Made by a program: the position numbers and the translations under genes
Notes under the pieces: generated by a model
Told to the model about the DNA's origin: nothing
Seen by the model: the letters and a program-made list of their open reading frames with translations, nothing else
Database searches by the model: none
Source: Rhodospirillales bacterium
GTDB lineage: Bacteria; Pseudomonadota; Alphaproteobacteria; Reyranellales; Reyranellaceae
Direction of reading: 5' to 3'
Assembly: GCA_016185145.1 (NCBI GenBank)
Contig: JACPOB010000111.1
Location: 1-64,000 of the forward strand
DNA: 64,000 bases
Shown here: piece by piece, positions 52,780 to 62,027 of the stretch
Layout: the number at the start of each line of letters is the position of its first letter
How positions within the stretch are numbered: position 1 is the stretch's first letter

Positions 52780-53913
52780 GTGGCTGATATCGGCATATTG
52801 CGAGCGGCCATTGCGCCGGTCAGGCGCCTGTGGCGCCGGCCCGACACGGTCGAGATTGCCCCCAAGGTCGGCGATGACGAGCAGGACGCCCGCGCCCATT
52901 TCCGCGACGGCCTGGTGAAACGGCGTGGCGGCAACGGCGAGGGTGCCCTTGCTGCATTCGACCGGGCGCTGGCGCTTGTTCCCGATTTCGCCGACGCCGT
53001 GATGGCGCGGGCGGAACTCCTCGACAGCCTGGGACGCAGCGAGGAGGCGCACGGCGAGTACGGCCGGGCACGCCGTCTGTGGTCCGAACTGCCGCCGGGT
53101 GCCGCCGACCGGCGCTATATTTTCCGCCGCCAGGGATACTTCGCCTTCGAGACCGAATCGTACGACCTGGTCCGCGCCAACGTGCGCAGCAAGATCCTGC
53201 CGCAACTCGCACACGGCAACGCATGTCTTGCCCACGGCCGTGCGGCAGAGGCGCTGGACAGCTACGAGCGCGCGCTGAAGGTGAATCCCAAGATTTCCGA
53301 GGTGCTGGCGTTGAAGGGCGAGGCCCTGTCGACGCTCGGCCGCTACCAGGAGGCGATCGAGATCTTCGACGGGGTCCTCGCCGCCAATCCGAAGGACGGC
53401 GACACCCTGAACGCCCGCGGCATCGCGCGCGCGGCGCTGGGCCGGCTGGCCGAAGCCAACGATGACTGGCGCCATCAGTTCGAGCTGCTGCCGCAGACCA
53501 GCCCGGCGGCGCGCGCCTGCGTTGCAATGCGCATGGCCAACTACAGCGCTGCGTTCAATGAATTCGGGCTGGCCATCGCCAAGGAGCCGACGAATTCCTA
53601 TTGGCTGCTCTATCGCCTGACGGCCGCGCGACTGGCAGGGGCGCCGACCGAGCCGGTCACGCTGCCCGCCGACGATCGTTGGCCCAGCTTGCTGCTCGCC
53701 TTCCGGACCGGGCAGGCGACGGAGGAGGCGCTGCTCGACCGCGCCAACTCGCCGGCCCGCCATGCCGAAGCGCGCTTCCAGATAGGCGTGCTGTCGGTCG
53801 ACGGCAATCCGGCGGCTGCGCGCCGCTACTGGCGCGAAGTCGTCGACCAGGGCCCGCCGGCGCTGATCGAGTTTGCCGCCGCCAGCAACGAGCTGGCGCG
53901 CCTCGGCGCCTAG
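52780..53913 (+). CDS. TPR-repeat protein
   Basis: This 377-residue protein starts at GTG 52780. Several 34-residue units are seen, such as GALAAFDRALALVPDFADAVM, AEALDSYERALKVNPKISEVL and QEAIEIFDGVLAANPKDGDTL. There is no signal peptide or enzyme domain. TPR proteins often scaffold glycan-assembly or export complexes. Its place beside the exporter suggests such a role, but that is only inference. The C-terminal about 120 residues are less regular. Confidence 0.78.
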   Translation: MADIGILRAAIAPVRRLWRRPDTVEIAPKVGDDEQDARAHFRDGLVKRRGGNGEGALAAFDRALALVPDFADAVMARAELLDSLGRSEEAHGEYGRARRLWSELPPGAADRRYIFRRQGYFAFETESYDLVRANVRSKILPQLAHGNACLAHGRAAEALDSYERALKVNPKISEVLALKGEALSTLGRYQEAIEIFDGVLAANPKDGDTLNARGIARAALGRLAEANDDWRHQFELLPQTSPAARACVAMRMANYSAAFNEFGLAIAKEPTNSYWLLYRLTAARLAGAPTEPVTLPADDRWPSLLLAFRTGQATEEALLDRANSPARHAEARFQIGVLSVDGNPAAARRYWREVVDQGPPALIEFAAASNELARLGA

Positions 53914-53946
53914 TACCCGGAATCACAAATGCCTGATACAGCCCCG

Positions 53947-54017
53947 CTGTCATCCCGAGCGCAGCGAGGGACCTTTCCTGCAGCCTTGAAGGCCCCTCGC
54001 TTCGCTCGGGGTGACAG
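53947..54017. repeat. 71-bp extragenic palindrome (TCATCCCGAGCGCAGCGAGG type)
   Basis: The left arm CTGTCATCCCGAGCGCAGCG and the right arm CGCTTCGCTCGGGGTGACAG are nearly complementary, around a loop with GACCTTTCCTGCAGCC. This kind of intergenic palindrome is widespread in high-GC proteobacteria. It lies between the TPR gene and the glycosyltransferase-like gene. Confidence 0.85.
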
Positions 54018-54068
54018 CTTTGACTCACCCATCAGCGACAGTCCGTACTAGCCGAACGAGACTCAAGA

Positions 54069-55646
54069 ATGTTTTCCGTCATCCTCTATGGCCGCAACGA
54101 CAGCCACGGTTACAACCTCCACAAGCGGGCGGCGATCAGCTTCAACGCGCTCGCCGAGGTGATGTCCGATCCCGACGACGAGATCCTGTTCGTCGACTAC
54201 AACACGCCGGATGATCATCCGACCTTTCCCGAGGCGATCCACGACACGCTGACCGACAGGGCCAAGCAGGTCATGCGCATCCTGCGCATCCGTCCCGACC
54301 AGCACGTCCGGCATCGGCTGAAGACCCACCTCGTGGCGCTCGAGGCGCAGTCGCGCAATGTGGCGCTCCGGCGGTCCAATCCGCGCAACCGCTGGATCCT
54401 CTACACCAACACCGACATGCTGCTGGTGCCGCGCAACGAGAAGGAATCGCTGAGCGACATCCTGGGCGGCATCCCCGACGGCTTCTACCAGGTGCCGCGC
54501 TTCGAGATTCCCGAGATGCTGTGGGAAGCCGCGTTCGACCGACGCGATCCGGCCGGCAACCTCGCCAAGCTGCGCGACTGGTCGGTCCGCTTCCATCTGA
54601 ACCAGGTCGTCCACAACTACATGCCGATGAAGTACGACGCGCTGGGCGACTTCCAGGCGGCGTTGCGCGAAGACATGTTCGCCATCCACGGCTTCGACGA
54701 GGACATGATCCTGGGTTGGCACTGCGATTCGAACCTGGCGGCGCGGCTGGCGCTCTATCGCGGCCGGGTCGACACGCTGGTCGACAAGGTGTTCGGCTAT
54801 CACTGCGACCATACCCGTGTCGCCGCCGCCAACAACAAGGGCCGCGCCACGCGGATGAACGACCAGGACCGCTTCATCTGGAACGTTGCCACGCCCTACG
54901 TTCCGGCCCAGGCCGAGACCTGGGGCTGGCCGGACACGGAGATCGAGGAACTCCGCCTCGACCGCGACACCGCCTACCAGCGCTACTCGACCGGCCTCGA
55001 AAAGGCGATCGAACCCGCGACGATGCCGTTCGTCGAGACCAGCCTCGAATGGCAGCTCTACGACGATCTCACCTATGACCTGCCGCACACCCTGCCGTTC
55101 GTCTGCGACCAGGTGGTGACGTTTCCGCGCTCGACCGCCCTCATGATGGTCGCGACGCGGCCGGACTTCGTCAGCAGCTTCGCCAAGGCCTGGAAGGGCA
55201 TGGGCTTCACCGGCCCGATCCTGATCCCCGAGGAGTGCGAGGGCCTGCCGGCGGATCTGCCGGGCGTCGAGCGCGCGCCGTTCGCCGACCAGCTCTCGTC
55301 GGCCGAGCTCTTCATCTTCGAGTTCGGCCTTGCCACCCAGACGGCCACGGAGCCCGTGCGGGCCGGCCGCCAGATCGGACCGGTCGACAAGAAACGGCTG
55401 AAGCTCGCCGAGCGGCTGTTCAAGCGCGCGGCAGCGACCGAAGCCGAGACGCGTCCGGAGGGCCGGCTCGTCCCGCGCCGCTTCATCGGCGTCAACGTGA
55501 TCTACAACAAGTTCTGGGTGACCTTCACGAACTACGTCGGCGCCAACATCAATCCCTTCTGCAGCCAGGTCCTGGCCGGCCTGCCGCGCGAGGACGAATC
55601 GCTCAAGGGAAAGGTACTGAAATTCCGGGCACGCCACGCTTTGTGA
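54069..55646 (+). CDS. Glycosyltransferase-like protein
   Basis: This 525-residue protein begins FSVILYGRNDSHGYN, like the first strand of GT2-type enzymes, and has WILYTNTDMLLVP, which fits a DxD-type metal site (TNTD). HGFDEDMILGWHCDSN resembles the acceptor-binding part of such enzymes. The C-terminal about 200 residues are unassigned. It resembles the protein at 13288 in its first segment. Its 3' end overlaps the converging Nudix gene by 44 bp. The sugar used is unknown. Confidence 0.66.
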   Translation: MFSVILYGRNDSHGYNLHKRAAISFNALAEVMSDPDDEILFVDYNTPDDHPTFPEAIHDTLTDRAKQVMRILRIRPDQHVRHRLKTHLVALEAQSRNVALRRSNPRNRWILYTNTDMLLVPRNEKESLSDILGGIPDGFYQVPRFEIPEMLWEAAFDRRDPAGNLAKLRDWSVRFHLNQVVHNYMPMKYDALGDFQAALREDMFAIHGFDEDMILGWHCDSNLAARLALYRGRVDTLVDKVFGYHCDHTRVAAANNKGRATRMNDQDRFIWNVATPYVPAQAETWGWPDTEIEELRLDRDTAYQRYSTGLEKAIEPATMPFVETSLEWQLYDDLTYDLPHTLPFVCDQVVTFPRSTALMMVATRPDFVSSFAKAWKGMGFTGPILIPEECEGLPADLPGVERAPFADQLSSAELFIFEFGLATQTATEPVRAGRQIGPVDKKRLKLAERLFKRAAATEAETRPEGRLVPRRFIGVNVIYNKFWVTFTNYVGANINPFCSQVLAGLPREDESLKGKVLKFRARHAL

Positions 55647-56196
55647 GCCGGGCCTGCAGCCACCACAGGCCCGCCAGCTGAAGGGCAGGGAGCTCGAGCG
55701 CTCCCGACTCGACCTTGCCGATGAACTGTGTGAACGGCAGCTCGTAGGCGCGGATGACCTCGCCTTCGTCCAGCGCCTGATCGCCGGTACGCCGCGCACT
55801 CAGCGCCAGGAACGAGTAGATGCGGTTGGTCTGCAGCGCGGGATAGACAGGCGCCGTGCCCAGCAGGTGCCAGTCGTCGCTGGCGTAGCCGGTCTCCTCT
55901 AAAAGTTCCCGCTGAATGGCCGCAAGGGGCTCCTCGCCGGCGTCGACCGTGCCGGCGGGGAATTCGGTGCGCACGCTGCCAACCGAATGCCGGTACTGGT
56001 CGACCAGCACGATGCTGAGATCGGCCGTGAGCGCGATCACGTCGACCCAGTCCGGATGCTCTATGACCGGGCAGGGCGGCAGTATCCGCCCGTCCGGCGA
56101 TTGCACGACATCGTGGCGCAGGCGCAGCCAGCGGTCGTCAACGTCGTAGTTCGACTGCAACACCTTCCATGGCCGCCTCCGAGCGGAACCGGCCAT
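55603..56196 (-). CDS. Nudix hydrolase
   Basis: This 197-residue protein has a complete Nudix box: GTVDAGEEPLAAIQRELLEE followed by TGY, matching the GX5EX7REUXEEXGU consensus. It resembles ADP-ribose or nucleotide-sugar pyrophosphatases. It lies 11 bp downstream of the nucleotide-sugar dehydrogenase and in the same direction, so it may clean up or regulate nucleotide sugars. Substrate not visible. Confidence 0.9.
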   Translation of the reverse strand: MAGSARRRPWKVLQSNYDVDDRWLRLRHDVVQSPDGRILPPCPVIEHPDWVDVIALTADLSIVLVDQYRHSVGSVRTEFPAGTVDAGEEPLAAIQRELLEETGYASDDWHLLGTAPVYPALQTNRIYSFLALSARRTGDQALDEGEVIRAYELPFTQFIGKVESGALELPALQLAGLWWLQARLTKRGVPGISVPFP

Positions 56197-56207
56197 GGCA
56201 GGACGGC

Positions 56208-57545
56208 CTAGCGGCCGGAGCCGAGATAGAGGACGTCGGCCACGTCGGCGAACTTGTCGGCCGGCAGGGTGCGCCACAGGTCGAGCACCGTGAGGCGCTG
56301 GCCGTTGCGCTTGCACCACGCCGGATCGACCTCCTTGTACTCGGGCCAGCCGGTGGCGACGATCAGCAGGTCGCACTCGCGCACCGCGCCCTCGATCGAG
56401 GAGGCTCCGACGACCTTGTCGCCCAGCACGCCGATGGCGGCGTCCTGCGCCAGCGGATCGTGCACCGACACCACGTAGCCCGCGTCGGCGAGCTTGGCCG
56501 CGAGCTTGACGCTGTGGCTCTCCTCGACCACCGGCGTCTGCGGCTTGTAGCTGAGGCCGAGCAGGGCGATGCGCGTGCCGGCCTTGGCGAACTTGGCGAC
56601 CAGGCTGCTCAGGCGATCGATCTGGTGATTGTTGATGCGGTCGGTCGCCTCGGCCACGTCGGCGCGGGCGCCGATCTTGCGGGCGAGGGCCGCGAAGGCG
56701 ACGTTGTCGCGCGGGAAGCAGGGGCCGCCATAGCCCATCGCACCCTTTAGGTACTTCGGCCCGATGCGGGTGTCGGCGCCCAGCGCCCTGGTCACGGCGT
56801 CGACGTCGGCGCCCGGCAGGCGGTCGCAGATGTCGGCCAGCATGTTGGCGTAGGAGATCTTGGTCGTGACGTAGGTGTTGACCGAGATCTTGGTGAGCTC
56901 GGCATTGACGAAGTTCATGCGCTGCACCGGCGGCTTCTTCTCGCACATCTGCAGGTAGATGGTCTGCAGCACGTCGCCGGCCTTGGTATCGCTCTCGCCG
57001 ATCAGGATCGAATCGGGGAACAGCATGTCGCGCACGACGCTGCCCAACGCGATGAATTCCGGGTTGTAGCAGAGGCCGAGATCGGGCCCGACCTTGCGGC
57101 CGGAGGCGGCTTCCAGCGCCGCCCTGATCTCGCCGCCGGTGCTGCCGGGCATCACCGTGCTGGTGATGTTCACCATGTGGTAGCCCTTCTTGTTGCGCAG
57201 CGCCTTGCCGAGCGATTCCATCGCCTGCAGCACGAAGCGGTTGGAGAAGAAGCCGGTGCTGTCCGACGGGGTCGGCACGATCACGAAGGTCGCATCGCTC
57301 TTCTGGATGGCCTCGTTGGGATCCATCGTGGCCGATAGCCGTTGCTTGTTGGCGGCGATCAGCTCGTTGAGCTGCGGCTCGACGATCGGCATCTTGCCGG
57401 CATTCAGCGAATCGACGAGCACCTTGCTGACGTCGTGGCCGATGACGGTGAAGCCGCGGCTGGCGAGGACCGCGGCGAGCGGCGCTCCGAGCTTGCCGAG
57501 GCCGACGACCGACACGCGAGGGAGAGTTGCTGAAGTCATTTCCAT
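56208..57545 (-). CDS. UDP-sugar 6-dehydrogenase (UDP-glucose/UDP-ManNAc dehydrogenase family)
   Basis: This 445-residue protein has the NAD site VSVVGLGKLGAPLA, FVIVPTPSD, and the catalytic Cys in GYGGPCFPRDN. GLSYKPQTPVVEESHS is the C-terminal domain signature. It oxidises the C6 hydroxyl of a UDP-sugar to a uronate in two NAD-dependent steps. In a capsule or O-antigen locus it supplies an acidic sugar. ATG 57545 or 57539 can be the start. It lies back to back with pepA. Confidence 0.87.
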   Translation of the reverse strand: MEMTSATLPRVSVVGLGKLGAPLAAVLASRGFTVIGHDVSKVLVDSLNAGKMPIVEPQLNELIAANKQRLSATMDPNEAIQKSDATFVIVPTPSDSTGFFSNRFVLQAMESLGKALRNKKGYHMVNITSTVMPGSTGGEIRAALEAASGRKVGPDLGLCYNPEFIALGSVVRDMLFPDSILIGESDTKAGDVLQTIYLQMCEKKPPVQRMNFVNAELTKISVNTYVTTKISYANMLADICDRLPGADVDAVTRALGADTRIGPKYLKGAMGYGGPCFPRDNVAFAALARKIGARADVAEATDRINNHQIDRLSSLVAKFAKAGTRIALLGLSYKPQTPVVEESHSVKLAAKLADAGYVVSVHDPLAQDAAIGVLGDKVVGASSIEGAVRECDLLIVATGWPEYKEVDPAWCKRNGQRLTVLDLWRTLPADKFADVADVLYLGSGR

Positions 57546-57684
57546 GTCCGTTTTGGGGGCCGGTACTGATACTGTCGGCACGCGCGGGACGCCACCCCGA
57601 ATTTGCAGCATTCCAGGGAGGATTCGCTGCTTGCGCTGCCCCGCCGCAGGGGTGAAAAATCGCCCTTCATAAGCGAGGAACCGA

Positions 57685-59178
57685 ATGAAAGTGGAATTTT
57701 CGGCCTTTCCGAAGGCCTTCTCGGGCAATGTCGCGGCCTTCGTAGCGGCCGACAAGCAACTCCTGGCAAGTGCACAAACGATCAACAAGGATGTCGGTGG
57801 GACCGTCGCGCGTGCGATCGACGCCAGCCGCTTCACCGGCGCCAAGGGCCAGTCGCTGACGGTCCTGGGCCAGGCCGGCGACATCGCGCGCCTCACGTTG
57901 CTGGGCGTCGGCAAGAACCGCGAGCTCGATGCTCGTGGCGCCGAGGCATTGGGCGGCATCCTCGCCGCCGAGGCCAACGCGGCAGGCCAGCAGGCCGTGA
58001 GCGTTGCGGTCGATGTGGTGAAGGGCAGTAGGCTCACGCCCGCCCAGATTGCAGCCCGCATCGCGCTCGGCGCCCGGCTGCGCAACTACCGTTTCGACAA
58101 GTACAAGACCAAGGACAAGCCCGAGCAGAAGAACTCGCTCGAGCAGATCACGCTCTACGTCGCCGGCCCCGTCGAGGCGCGCCGCGCCTGGGAGCGGCTC
58201 GAGCCCACCGTCGACGCCGTGTTCTTCACCCGCGATCTCGTGAGCGAACCCGCCAACGTCCTCTATCCCGCGGAGTTCGCCCGCCGCGCCCGCGAGCTCA
58301 CCAAGCTCGGCGTCAAGATCGAGATCCTGGGCGAGGCCGAGATGAAGAAGCTCGGCATGCACGTGCTGCTGGGCGTCGGTCAGGGCAGCGAGCGCGAATC
58401 GCAGCTCCTGGTGATGCGCTGGATGAACGGGCCCAAATCGCAGAAGCCGGTCGCGCTGATCGGCAAGGGCGTGTGCTTCGATACCGGCGGCATCTCGCTG
58501 AAGCCCGCCGGCGGCATGGAGGACATGAAGTGGGACATGGGCGGCGCCGGCGCCGTCACCGGCGCCATGCGCCTCCTGGCCGGCCGCAAGGCGCGCGTCA
58601 ACGTCGTCGGCGTCTGCGCCCTGGTCGAGAACATGCCCGACGGCAACGCCCAGCGACCGGGCGACGTGGTCAAGAGCATGTCGGGCCAGACCGTAGAGGT
58701 GATCAACACCGACGCCGAGGGGCGGCTGATCCTGTGCGACGCCATGTGGTACGCCCAGGAGAAGTTCAAGCCGCAGGCCATGGTCGAGTTGTCGACGCTG
58801 ACCGGAGCCATCATCGTCGCGTTGGGCCACGAGCGTGCCGGTCTGTTCAGCAACAACACCCAGCTCTCCAACAAGCTGCGCGCCGCCGGCGCCGGCATCG
58901 GCGAGAAGCTGTGGCGCCTGCCGCTCGGCTCGAAGTACGACAAGATGATCGATTCCGAGATCGCCGACATGCGCAACGTCACCAACAGCCGCGATGCCAG
59001 CTCGATCACGGCGGCGCAGTTCCTGCAGCGCTTCGTGCAGGAGGGGGTGGCCTGGGCGCATCTCGACATCGCCGGCGTCGCCTGGTCGAACAAGGGCGAC
59101 AGCACGACGCCGAAGGGCGCCACCGCCTACGGCGTGCGTCTGCTCGATACCTGGATCGCCGACAATTACGAGAAGTGA
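57685..59178 (+). CDS. pepA: Leucyl aminopeptidase (M17 family)
   Basis: This 497-residue protein is full length for PepA. It has the metal-binding GKGVCFDTGGISLKP, KWDMGGAGAV, and the family signature NTDAEGRL. It removes N-terminal residues from peptides in the cytosol, using two metal ions. It is followed 7 bp later by holC, an order found in many proteobacteria, which marks return to core genome. Confidence 0.96.
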   Translation: MKVEFSAFPKAFSGNVAAFVAADKQLLASAQTINKDVGGTVARAIDASRFTGAKGQSLTVLGQAGDIARLTLLGVGKNRELDARGAEALGGILAAEANAAGQQAVSVAVDVVKGSRLTPAQIAARIALGARLRNYRFDKYKTKDKPEQKNSLEQITLYVAGPVEARRAWERLEPTVDAVFFTRDLVSEPANVLYPAEFARRARELTKLGVKIEILGEAEMKKLGMHVLLGVGQGSERESQLLVMRWMNGPKSQKPVALIGKGVCFDTGGISLKPAGGMEDMKWDMGGAGAVTGAMRLLAGRKARVNVVGVCALVENMPDGNAQRPGDVVKSMSGQTVEVINTDAEGRLILCDAMWYAQEKFKPQAMVELSTLTGAIIVALGHERAGLFSNNTQLSNKLRAAGAGIGEKLWRLPLGSKYDKMIDSEIADMRNVTNSRDASSITAAQFLQRFVQEGVAWAHLDIAGVAWSNKGDSTTPKGATAYGVRLLDTWIADNYEK

Positions 59179-59185
59179 TCGGCGG

Positions 59186-59638
59186 ATGGCGACCGAGGTC
59201 AACTTCTACCATCTGACTCGTTCGTCGCTCGAAGACGCCTTGCCCCGCCTGCTGGCCAAGACCCTGCAGGCGGGCGAAAGGGCGGTGGTGATGCTGGGCT
59301 CGCCCGAGCGCGTCGATGCGCTCAATACCTACCTCTGGACCTGCGATCCCAACGGCTTCCTGCCGCATGGCGCCGCCAAGGACGGCGAAGCCGACCGCCA
59401 GCCGATCTGGCTGACGCACCTCGACGAGAATCCCAACGGTGCTGCGTTCCTGTTCATGGCCGACCGCGCACGCTCGGAGAAGGTCGGCGATTACAAGCGC
59501 TGCTTCGAGCTGTTCGACGGCCGCGACGATACCGCCGTCGCGGAGTCGCGCGAGCGCTGGAAGGCGTACAAGGCGGCGGGACACACGGTGGTCTACTGGC
59601 AGCAGACTCCCAGCGGCGGCTGGGAGAAGAAGGCTTAG
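59186..59638 (+). CDS. holC: DNA polymerase III chi subunit
   Basis: The protein has 150 residues, as expected for HolC. It begins EVNFYHLTRSSLEDALPRLL and has WTCDPNGFLPHG and PIWLT. Chi links the clamp loader to single-stranded DNA-binding protein. The position right after pepA is the classic one. A nested palindromic repeat begins just after its stop. Confidence 0.92.
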   Translation: MATEVNFYHLTRSSLEDALPRLLAKTLQAGERAVVMLGSPERVDALNTYLWTCDPNGFLPHGAAKDGEADRQPIWLTHLDENPNGAAFLFMADRARSEKVGDYKRCFELFDGRDDTAVAESRERWKAYKAAGHTVVYWQQTPSGGWEKKA

Positions 59639-59642
59639 CTTG

Positions 59643-59772
59643 CCGGACCGCGGGCCTCCAGGCCCGCTCATCTCTTCCGGACCGCGCGCATCTTGCGCGC
59701 TCATGAATCATGAGCGAGCTGGAAGCTCGCGGTCCAGAAGAACATGAGCGGGCCTGGAGGCCCGCGGTCCCG
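59643..59772. repeat. Nested palindromic elements of the GGACCGCG family
   Basis: The outer arms 59643-59671 and 59744-59772 are complementary over 29 bp with one mismatch. They enclose two more units, 59674-59706 and 59708-59740. Each unit is a constant CCGGACC, a small hairpin, then GCTCATGA. The hairpins differ: GCGGGCCTCCAGGCCCGC, GCGCGCATCTTGCGCGC and GCGAGCTTCCAGCTCGC. The element at 4956-5033 has the same plan. It separates holC from the converging FkbM-like gene. Confidence 0.88.
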
Positions 59773-59777
59773 CAAGA

Positions 59778-60863
59778 CTAATGCCGCCTTTCTCGCGGGA
59801 ACCAGTAGCCGCGCCAGGCTGACTTCAGGCGCTCCCGGATCGGGACCGGGCCCTCGGGGCGATAGAAGCTGGCCGAGTCCGCCTCGAAAGTCGCCATGTA
59901 CTCGCGATAAGTCAGCGGTCGGCTGCGCTGGGTCTGCGTCTGGCCGGCCAGGAGGTCGAGGCCGGCCTCGATGTCGAACAGCGAGACGAACTCGGCGCGG
60001 CGCGCGAGCACGAGCTCGGCGGCGGCGTCCGGCACCTGCCACGCCGAAAGGATTGCCGCGAGCTTGGCGAGTTTCTCGACGCTCAGCGCAGGAGCGGCTG
60101 CCGCCAGAACGTCGCGCGCATAGTACGCCTCGCCCTGGAACGGCCGGCCCGACACGGTCTCCGCCGGCGTCGGCCAGATGTAGCGGGCGGGCAGGGCGCG
60201 GACCGAGAAGTTGCGCACGTCGAGGCGGAACAGGTCGAAGCCGTGCGCGCGCATGAAGCGGTCGGTGTTGTGGAAGCTGTGCTCTTCGGGATCGCCCACG
60301 CCGACGAAATTGACCTCGAGTTGCACAGCGATCACCCGCAGCGTATCGAAGCGGCCGGTGAACGATTGCAGGATATCGAAGTCCGCGCCGTCGACATCGA
60401 GCTTGATGTAGTCGAGATCGCTCCAGCCGCGCTCGGCCAGCAGGTCGGGCGGGACGACGGGTTTCACCGGATCGGCGAGTCCCGTCATCTCCCAGGCATT
60501 GTGGCGCAACTGCTCCTCGGTCGAGGCCTGTTTCAGGCGGGCATCGCGGATCTCGCGCGTGCGCATGAAGCTCATGCGATCGCGCATCTTCATGATCAGC
60601 GGCGCCGCCGGCCCGGCCGAGATGTCGATCAGCTTGTCGGCCGATCGTGCCGCGAACGCCGCGACATAGGAGACGTCAGGGTTGCGCTCCAGTCCGGCCA
60701 GACGCTTGCACTCGGTGACGCTGGCATCGATGCCCAGCGCCTGCAGCCTGGGCTCGAAGGCCCGCCACAGAGGGTCGAGGCCGCCCGAGCAGCCGATGTC
60801 GAGCAGCCTGAACTTCTCGGTCTTGAGACTTTCGGCGATGAGCGCCGCAAACGACGATGCCAT
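59778..60863 (-). CDS. FkbM-like SAM methyltransferase
   Basis: This 361-residue protein has the SAM-binding strand FRLLDIGCSGGLDPLW and YIKLDVDGADFDILQSF, the second FkbM landmark. The C-terminal 130 residues have no clear match. It would methylate a sugar hydroxyl, but it lies outside the main glycan island, next to a cyclase-family gene. It begins 9 bp after the cyclase gene in the same direction. The stop is only 6 bp from a palindromic repeat. Confidence 0.75.
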   Translation of the reverse strand: MASSFAALIAESLKTEKFRLLDIGCSGGLDPLWRAFEPRLQALGIDASVTECKRLAGLERNPDVSYVAAFAARSADKLIDISAGPAAPLIMKMRDRMSFMRTREIRDARLKQASTEEQLRHNAWEMTGLADPVKPVVPPDLLAERGWSDLDYIKLDVDGADFDILQSFTGRFDTLRVIAVQLEVNFVGVGDPEEHSFHNTDRFMRAHGFDLFRLDVRNFSVRALPARYIWPTPAETVSGRPFQGEAYYARDVLAAAAPALSVEKLAKLAAILSAWQVPDAAAELVLARRAEFVSLFDIEAGLDLLAGQTQTQRSRPLTYREYMATFEADSASFYRPEGPVPIRERLKSAWRGYWFPRERRH

Positions 60864-60872
60864 TGCGGCAGA

Positions 60873-61910
60873 TTACACGGTCGCCACCGGCGTTGCAGGC
60901 GATCCGACCGCGCCCGGCAGCCGCAGCGGCGGCGCGGTCAGCAGGAAGCGCGAGCGCTTCTTGTCGCGCAGCCACAGCGCCAGGTCCTTCAGCCACCAGA
61001 TTTCGCCGAGATTGAGCCCGAGCTTGAACAGGCAGTGGTTGTGGATGGGCAGCGACGGATGCTCGGCGTTGTCCGGCCCGGGCAGGGCGGGGACGGCCTC
61101 GACGCCGTAATTGTCGGCGATCAGCGCCGAGATCCCGCTGTCGGTGATCCATTGCAGCAGACGCTTGTCGCGGCCGTCGAGCACCGAGCACATCGCATGA
61201 ACGCGCACCGGATCGACCTTCTTGTCCATCTTGACGATCTCGTCGGTGAAGCCGGTGTAGAGCAGCAGCATGTCGCCCGGCTCGACCACGACCTTGTCGG
61301 CCTCCAGCACTTTGCGGAAGTCGTCGTAGTTCACGTACTTGTGGTCGCGCCCGAAATGCTTCTCGAGATCGACCAGCACGGCGCGGCCCTGGATCGCCTT
61401 GGCCGCCATGTTCTCGACGCCGAGCTTGTGGGCGTAGCTGAGATGGCCGCAGCCGTCGCGGCCGGCGTCGGGCTGCGGGCCGATCACGTCGATGCCGGCC
61501 TTGAAGCCGTTGTAGTAGAGCGGCTCGGGCACACCGTCGCCGTCGGCGTCGAAGAAGCCGCCGACATGGGCCAGCGTGTCCCACTGCGTGGAGTACTGTA
61601 GCGTCAGGATCACGCGATCGTCGCTCGCCACGTCGACGAACAACGGGTTGATGGTCTTGGTATGGAAGTTGAAGCGCCAGCCGTTCTCGTCGCCGGTCGG
61701 TGACAGCACCGGCGGCAGGCGGCGCGGGTTCAGCACGTTGCCGCCCGGCAGGTCGAGCGGCAGGCTGAGGCAGAACGACAGGCCTTCCTTCACCTCGGCG
61801 ATGCCCTGGAGCACCTTTGCAGGCGTGATGAGATTCAGCCGGCCGAGCTGATCGTCGTCGCCCCAATCGCCCCAGGTCGAGCCTTCGGGGCGGTGCTTCC
61901 AGCGTTTCAT
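60873..61910 (-). CDS. Cyclase-family (kynurenine formamidase-like) metal hydrolase
   Basis: This 345-residue protein has STQWDTLAHVGG, corresponding to the metal site of the cyclase/kynurenine formamidase superfamily in its long-chain subgroup. GDMLLLYTGF and HNHCLFKLGLNLGE are other family segments. It probably hydrolyses an amide or lactone. It is divergent from the MFS transporter gene with 117 bp between, and co-directional with the FkbM-like gene. Its substrate is unknown. Confidence 0.83.
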   Translation of the reverse strand: MKRWKHRPEGSTWGDWGDDDQLGRLNLITPAKVLQGIAEVKEGLSFCLSLPLDLPGGNVLNPRRLPPVLSPTGDENGWRFNFHTKTINPLFVDVASDDRVILTLQYSTQWDTLAHVGGFFDADGDGVPEPLYYNGFKAGIDVIGPQPDAGRDGCGHLSYAHKLGVENMAAKAIQGRAVLVDLEKHFGRDHKYVNYDDFRKVLEADKVVVEPGDMLLLYTGFTDEIVKMDKKVDPVRVHAMCSVLDGRDKRLLQWITDSGISALIADNYGVEAVPALPGPDNAEHPSLPIHNHCLFKLGLNLGEIWWLKDLALWLRDKKRSRFLLTAPPLRLPGAVGSPATPVATV

Positions 61911-62027
61911 TGCAATCTCCCTTCGGTGCGCGGGGAGACTATACGCGGGCGGCGTCCCCGTGCACGCATGGCTCCTGCGCGGAATTCCGCAAACGAAAGC
62001 AACCCGGATCGACTATCATCCGCCGTC